Positions 60,394-64,000 of a DNA stretch of 64,000 nt are shown here, one piece after another. Under the pieces are notes generated by a model, which saw nothing but the letters and a program-made list of their open reading frames with translations, searched no databases and was not told the DNA's origin. The position numbers and the translations under genes were made by a program. The stretch is from the NCBI GenBank assembly GCA_020436085.1, contig JAGQYM010000001.1, positions 62,001-126,000 of the forward strand, read 5' to 3'. Position 1 is the stretch's first letter. Every line of letters starts with the position of its first letter. This stretch comes from Cyclobacteriaceae bacterium. Its GTDB lineage: Bacteria > Bacteroidota > Bacteroidia > Cytophagales > Cyclobacteriaceae.

Positions 60394-63222
60394 ATGACCA
60401 AGCCGTCCGTGTTTACTGAACCTCAACTTGATCAACTCGATCCCAAAGAGTTTATCATCATAAAAAGGGCGAGGGTCAACAATCTCAAGAACTTAAGTGT
60501 CGCGATTCCACGAAATAAATTCGTGGTCATTACCGGGCTCTCCGGTTCTGGGAAATCTTCTCTGGCATTTGACACACTATTTGCCGAAGGGCAACGGATG
60601 TATGTCGAAAGTTTGAGCTCTTATGCCCGCCAATTTCTTGGTAGAATGGAGAAGCCCGATGTAGACTATATCCGGGGAGTATCTCCGGCCATTGCCATTG
60701 AGCAAAAGGTAAATACACGCAACCCAAGATCTACAGTAGGAACAACTACAGAGATTTACGATTACTTAAAACTGCTGTTCGCACGCGTTGGCAAAACTTA
60801 TTCTCCGGTGAGTGGTGAGATTGTGTCAAGGGATACGGTGACGTCAGTACTGGATCGTATTCATCAACTGAAGGATGGTACGAAAATCATGGTGGCCTGC
60901 CCACTCAAGATCACCAGAGGGAGGAAACTGGAAGACGAGCTGAATCTTTTGCTTAGTAAAGGTTTTGCCCGCATACTCGTCAATGGCGAGATGAGGTTCA
61001 TTGAAGAGATTCTCAATGACAAGAAAAAACCAGCTAAGTCATCAGCGTTTGAAGTACTCATCGACAGGGCAGTAACGAACAAAGAGGATGAGGATCTTAC
61101 CTTCCGACTTTCAGATTCAGTTCAAACCGCATTTTTTGAGGGTCATGGCGACTGCACAGTTTATGTAGATGGTACCAAGCCAGTTTCGTTCTCTGACCGG
61201 TTTGAGCTAGATGGCATTTCGTTTACCGAGCCATCTGTAAATCTTTTTAGCTTCAACAATCCTTATGGTGCGTGCCGCACATGCGAGGGATTTGGAAAGG
61301 TTTTGGGTATTGATGAAGACCTCGTCATTCCGGACAAAAGCCTCTCCGTTTACGAAGGCGCTATTGCACCATGGCGCAGCGCAACTATGGGTAAGTGGCT
61401 AAAGCCACTGATAACAAATGGGATCAAATTCGATTTCCCGATTCATCGCAGTTACTCTGATCTTACGCAAAAAGAAAAAGAACTTCTGTGGAGTGGAAAT
61501 GAGCATTTCGATGGCATCAATGATTTCTTCAAGTATCTCGGAACGAAGATGCACAAGATTCAGTACAGGGTTATGCTGTCCCGCTATCGCGGGCGCACCA
61601 CATGCCCAGACTGTAGGGGAACACGGCTGCGCAAAGATGCTTCATACGTAAAGATCAGCGATACTTCTATTACCGATCTGGTTTTGATGCCGCTGGAGGA
61701 GGTGGCACAGTTTTTTGATAACCTCAAACTGACAGACTACGAGAAAAAAGTAAGCGACCGGATATTAAAAGAAATTCGTTCTCGTGTTGACTATATGATC
61801 AGGGTAGGACTTGGCTACCTCACCTTGAATCGTCTCACCTCCACTTTGTCCGGAGGGGAGTTTCAGCGGATCAAGCTCGCAACTGCATTGGGCAGCGCTT
61901 TGGTTGGGTCCATGTACATCATGGATGAGCCGAGCATTGGCCTACATCCACGTGACACTGACCGAATGATCGAAGTGCTGAAATCACTGCGCGATCTGGG
62001 AAACACAGTCATTGTGGTAGAGCACGAGGAGGAGATTATGCGGGCTGCAGATCAGATTATCGACATTGGCCCAGATGCAGGAGCACATGGTGGAGAGCTG
62101 GTGTACCAGGGTATGCTTTCAGATTTAAACGGGAAGGTGCAATCACACACCACCAACTATCTAAGCAAGAAAGAAGAGATTAAAGTGCCAGCCAAGAGGA
62201 GGAAGTGGAAGGATTCAATAGTTGTGTCGGGTGCACGAGAAAATAACCTAAAAAACCTTCGGGTTGAGTTTCCATTGGGCACGCTTACAGTAGTGACAGG
62301 TGTGAGTGGCAGCGGAAAGTCTACTTTGATTAAAAAAATTCTTTACCCGGCAATCGGTCGCGTCAATGGCTCGGTAGCTGAAACCCCCGGCAGATACGAC
62401 AAGTTGGAAGGCGACATTGCAAGGATCACACAGGTGGAATTTGTAGATCAAAATCCGATTGGAAAATCATCAAGATCGAATCCGATCAGTTATGTGAAAG
62501 CCTATGATGCCATCAGGCAACTTTTCTCAGATCAGCCGCTGAGTAAGCAACGTGGTTATAAACCTTCACACTACTCTTTCAATGTGGAAGGTGGCCGTTG
62601 TGAAACTTGTCAGGGAGAAGGCGAGACTAAAGTAGAGATGCAGTTTATGGCTGACATTTTTCTGAAGTGTGAAACTTGTCATGGCAAACGATTCAAACAA
62701 GAAGTTCTTGAGGTTGAGTACGAAGGAAAAAACATCGCGGACATTCTTGATATGACTGTGGAGTCTGCTCTTGAGTTCTTCAAAGACAAGAAAGCAGTCT
62801 ACGATAGAATATTGCCGCTGTATGAGGTGGGGCTCGGTTATGTAAAGCTCGGCCAAAGTTCAAACTCACTTAGTGGAGGTGAGGCTCAGCGTGTGAAGCT
62901 AGCCTCATTCCTAGGCAAAAAGAATTCCGACACCAACGAACACATCCTTTTCATTTTTGATGAACCCACTACCGGGCTTCACTTCCACGACATTAGCAAA
63001 CTTCTCAAGGCAATAAATGCCCTTGTAGATGAAGGTCACACTGTGATTGTAATAGAGCACAATCTGGAAGTTATCAAATGTGCCGACTGGATTATCGATC
63101 TTGGACCGGAGGGTGGAGAAAAAAAAGGAGGTCAATTATTGTTTGCAGGCACTCCAGAAGACATGGTAAAAATCAACAAGGGATATACTGCTTCATTTTT
63201 GAAGACAAAGTTGAAAGGTTAG
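60394..63222 (+). CDS. uvrA: Excinuclease ABC subunit A
   Basis: The 942-residue damage-recognition ATPase of nucleotide-excision repair carries two ABC modules. Walker A motifs are GLSGSGKSS (about 48-56) and GVSGSGKST (about 635-643), with signatures [12 protein letters not shown] and [12 protein letters not shown]. Zinc-finger Cys pairs sit at CRTCEGFG with CPDCRG, and at CETCQGEG with CETCHGKR. It is full length. Its stop overlaps the stop of the convergent downstream gene. Confidence 0.97.
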   Translation: MTKPSVFTEPQLDQLDPKEFIIIKRARVNNLKNLSVAIPRNKFVVITGLSGSGKSSLAFDTLFAEGQRMYVESLSSYARQFLGRMEKPDVDYIRGVSPAIAIEQKVNTRNPRSTVGTTTEIYDYLKLLFARVGKTYSPVSGEIVSRDTVTSVLDRIHQLKDGTKIMVACPLKITRGRKLEDELNLLLSKGFARILVNGEMRFIEEILNDKKKPAKSSAFEVLIDRAVTNKEDEDLTFRLSDSVQTAFFEGHGDCTVYVDGTKPVSFSDRFELDGISFTEPSVNLFSFNNPYGACRTCEGFGKVLGIDEDLVIPDKSLSVYEGAIAPWRSATMGKWLKPLITNGIKFDFPIHRSYSDLTQKEKELLWSGNEHFDGINDFFKYLGTKMHKIQYRVMLSRYRGRTTCPDCRGTRLRKDASYVKISDTSITDLVLMPLEEVAQFFDNLKLTDYEKKVSDRILKEIRSRVDYMIRVGLGYLTLNRLTSTLSGGEFQRIKLATALGSALVGSMYIMDEPSIGLHPRDTDRMIEVLKSLRDLGNTVIVVEHEEEIMRAADQIIDIGPDAGAHGGELVYQGMLSDLNGKVQSHTTNYLSKKEEIKVPAKRRKWKDSIVVSGARENNLKNLRVEFPLGTLTVVTGVSGSGKSTLIKKILYPAIGRVNGSVAETPGRYDKLEGDIARITQVEFVDQNPIGKSSRSNPISYVKAYDAIRQLFSDQPLSKQRGYKPSHYSFNVEGGRCETCQGEGETKVEMQFMADIFLKCETCHGKRFKQEVLEVEYEGKNIADILDMTVESALEFFKDKKAVYDRILPLYEVGLGYVKLGQSSNSLSGGEAQRVKLASFLGKKNSDTNEHILFIFDEPTTGLHFHDISKLLKAINALVDEGHTVIVIEHNLEVIKCADWIIDLGPEGGEKKGGQLLFAGTPEDMVKINKGYTASFLKTKLKG

Positions 63223-63692
63223 TCTTTCACCTTTTCCCTCTCCTCCCAACCTCGGGCACGATTGTTCCAAATGTCGTGATACATCTGCCACTCTCCCTGT
63301 TCATTCTTTTTCCAAATGATCAGGTACTTTCCGGAATACAGATCGTGTTTTTCGCCTCCATACTCAGCCTGAGAATACCAATACCCATTATCAAAAGCGA
63401 GATTGCCAATAATTTCAAGTTTGTCCGACTTGGACTTATGAAAAATCTGATGATAAGTAGTGTCGCGTGTCCAGAATTTATAAATCGCTTCTCGGCCGTA
63501 AATCATATCCTGTCCGGGAGACATCAAAACCGCATCGTCCGTGTAGATCGATACCATGGTTCTATAATCTCCTTTGACATAAGCATCTGAAAATCTGTCA
63601 GCCGCCTTTTGAATTGCGATTTGATCCGCGTTCTGAGCCAGCACCGCATCACAAGACGCAGCAAAAATTATTAAAGTCAGCAGGTACTTCAT
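63219..63692 (-). CDS. Secreted SnoaL/DUF4440-like protein
   Basis: The 157-residue product has a signal peptide (ending AVLAQ) and an NTF2-like fold: FSDAYVKGDYRTMVSIYTDD, AVLMSPGQDMIYGREAIYKF and the closing KYLIIWKKNEQGEWQMYHDI. Such domains bind small molecules or act as ketosteroid-isomerase-like enzymes. The natural ligand is unknown. It converges with uvrA by a 4-base stop overlap. Confidence 0.85.
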   Translation of the reverse strand: MKYLLTLIIFAASCDAVLAQNADQIAIQKAADRFSDAYVKGDYRTMVSIYTDDAVLMSPGQDMIYGREAIYKFWTRDTTYHQIFHKSKSDKLEIIGNLAFDNGYWYSQAEYGGEKHDLYSGKYLIIWKKNEQGEWQMYHDIWNNRARGWEEREKVKD

Positions 63693-63817
63693 TGATGGGT
63701 GTGTTTAATCTTCAACAAACGAAATATTATGAGCAAGCTAAACGGCCACAAACTTTTTTAAGCCTTACGTAGCAATCGTTTGAAATGTTATAAATTGGCA
63801 CTTTAATTTCCCTTTTT

Positions 63818-64000
63818 ATGGCTTCAAACGCAATTCTGGACAACGTAAGAAAACGCAATCCCAATGAACCTGAATTTATTCAGGCCGCACAGGAAGTAAT
63901 CGAATCGCTATCACCTGTTCTCGAAAAGAACCCTGAATTCAACCGTCTGAGAATTCTGGAAAGAATTCTGGAACCGGAACGCCTGATTACATTCCGAATC
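63818..64000 (+). CDS. gdhA: Glutamate dehydrogenase, 5' part only
   Basis: From ATG 63818 the 61 visible codons read MASNAILDNVRKRNPNEPEF then QAAQEVIESLSPVLEKNPEF and RILERILEPERLITFRI. This is the start of the hexameric NADP-type glutamate dehydrogenase family, which makes glutamate from 2-oxoglutarate and ammonia. The gene runs past the window end. Confidence 0.85.
   Translation, partial: MASNAILDNVRKRNPNEPEFIQAAQEVIESLSPVLEKNPEFNRLRILERILEPERLITFRI

Noticed and set aside
1-64000. rRNA, tRNA, CRISPR arrays, insertion sequences, prophage genes
   Set aside because: No rRNA-like, cloverleaf or spaced direct-repeat patterns, and no transposase, integrase or phage structural gene, were seen; gaps between genes are short.

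Overview
The window looks like a chromosomal segment of a free-living, gliding-type Bacteroidota, most likely Cytophagales. This is inferred from gene content: gldB, a PorG-family (DUF6089) pair beside uppS-bamA-ompH-ompH, many short lipoproteins, DUF4783-nadC, a LETM1-related biofilm protein, and start-proximal promoters of the Bacteroidota type (TAnnTTTG -7 box). Coding density is very high. No rRNA, tRNA, CRISPR array, insertion sequence or prophage was seen, and no gene-free stretch exceeds about 230 bases. Both window ends cut genes: a LETM1/TerB-like protein on the left and a glutamate dehydrogenase start on the right.

Layout. 1-6.5 kb: LETM1-related protein, terC, then a minus-strand operon gpmI - lipoprotein - ABC exporter - Fur-family regulator ending in a clear intrinsic terminator. 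6.7-9 kb: DUF4783-nadC pair, a YcxB-like membrane protein, recX. 9.1-14.5 kb: mixed metabolic genes (YHS protein, DinB, a frameshifted ATP-grasp ligase with a LysE-type exporter, tag, a secreted RidA, a trans-sulfuration enzyme). 14.6-21.8 kb: a signalling island with two tandem membrane paralogues, a NarL-type kinase/regulator pair, a degenerate receiver, an M19-like protein and a REC-histidine kinase. 21.9-27.7 kb: a HisA-like protein lacking the usual first catalytic Asp, a WD40-OmpA protein, DUF2911, a 35-residue membrane peptide, a LOG-family enzyme, an aspartyl protease-PDZ protein and a receiver-like protein.

27.8-31.7 kb holds a compact putative phenolic-lipid or quinone locus: FAD oxidoreductase, UbiA prenyltransferase, type III polyketide synthase and SAM methyltransferase. 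31.7-34.9 kb: lipoproteins, prfA and an LD-carboxypeptidase. 34.9-44.7 kb: a long minus-strand envelope cluster (yqeY, cvpA, hydrolase, CBS protein, nadK, two PorG-like proteins, uppS, bamA, two ompH) bounded by a promoter and a terminator. 44.7-59.7 kb: pdxJ, secreted hydrolases, a convergent response regulator/kinase pair, a TPR protein, a large M14 peptidase, an alcohol dehydrogenase, gldB, a glycosyltransferase and an ECF sigma factor with a small overlapping partner. 59.9-64 kb: an acidic-tailed protein, uvrA, a SnoaL/DUF4440-like protein and the start of gdhA.

Themes: envelope biogenesis and type IX secretion/gliding, dense two-component signalling, and one candidate secondary-metabolite locus. 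Most convergent neighbours end within a few bases of each other or share overlapping stop codons, leaving no room for intrinsic terminators. All functions come from reading motifs by eye; no database search was run.
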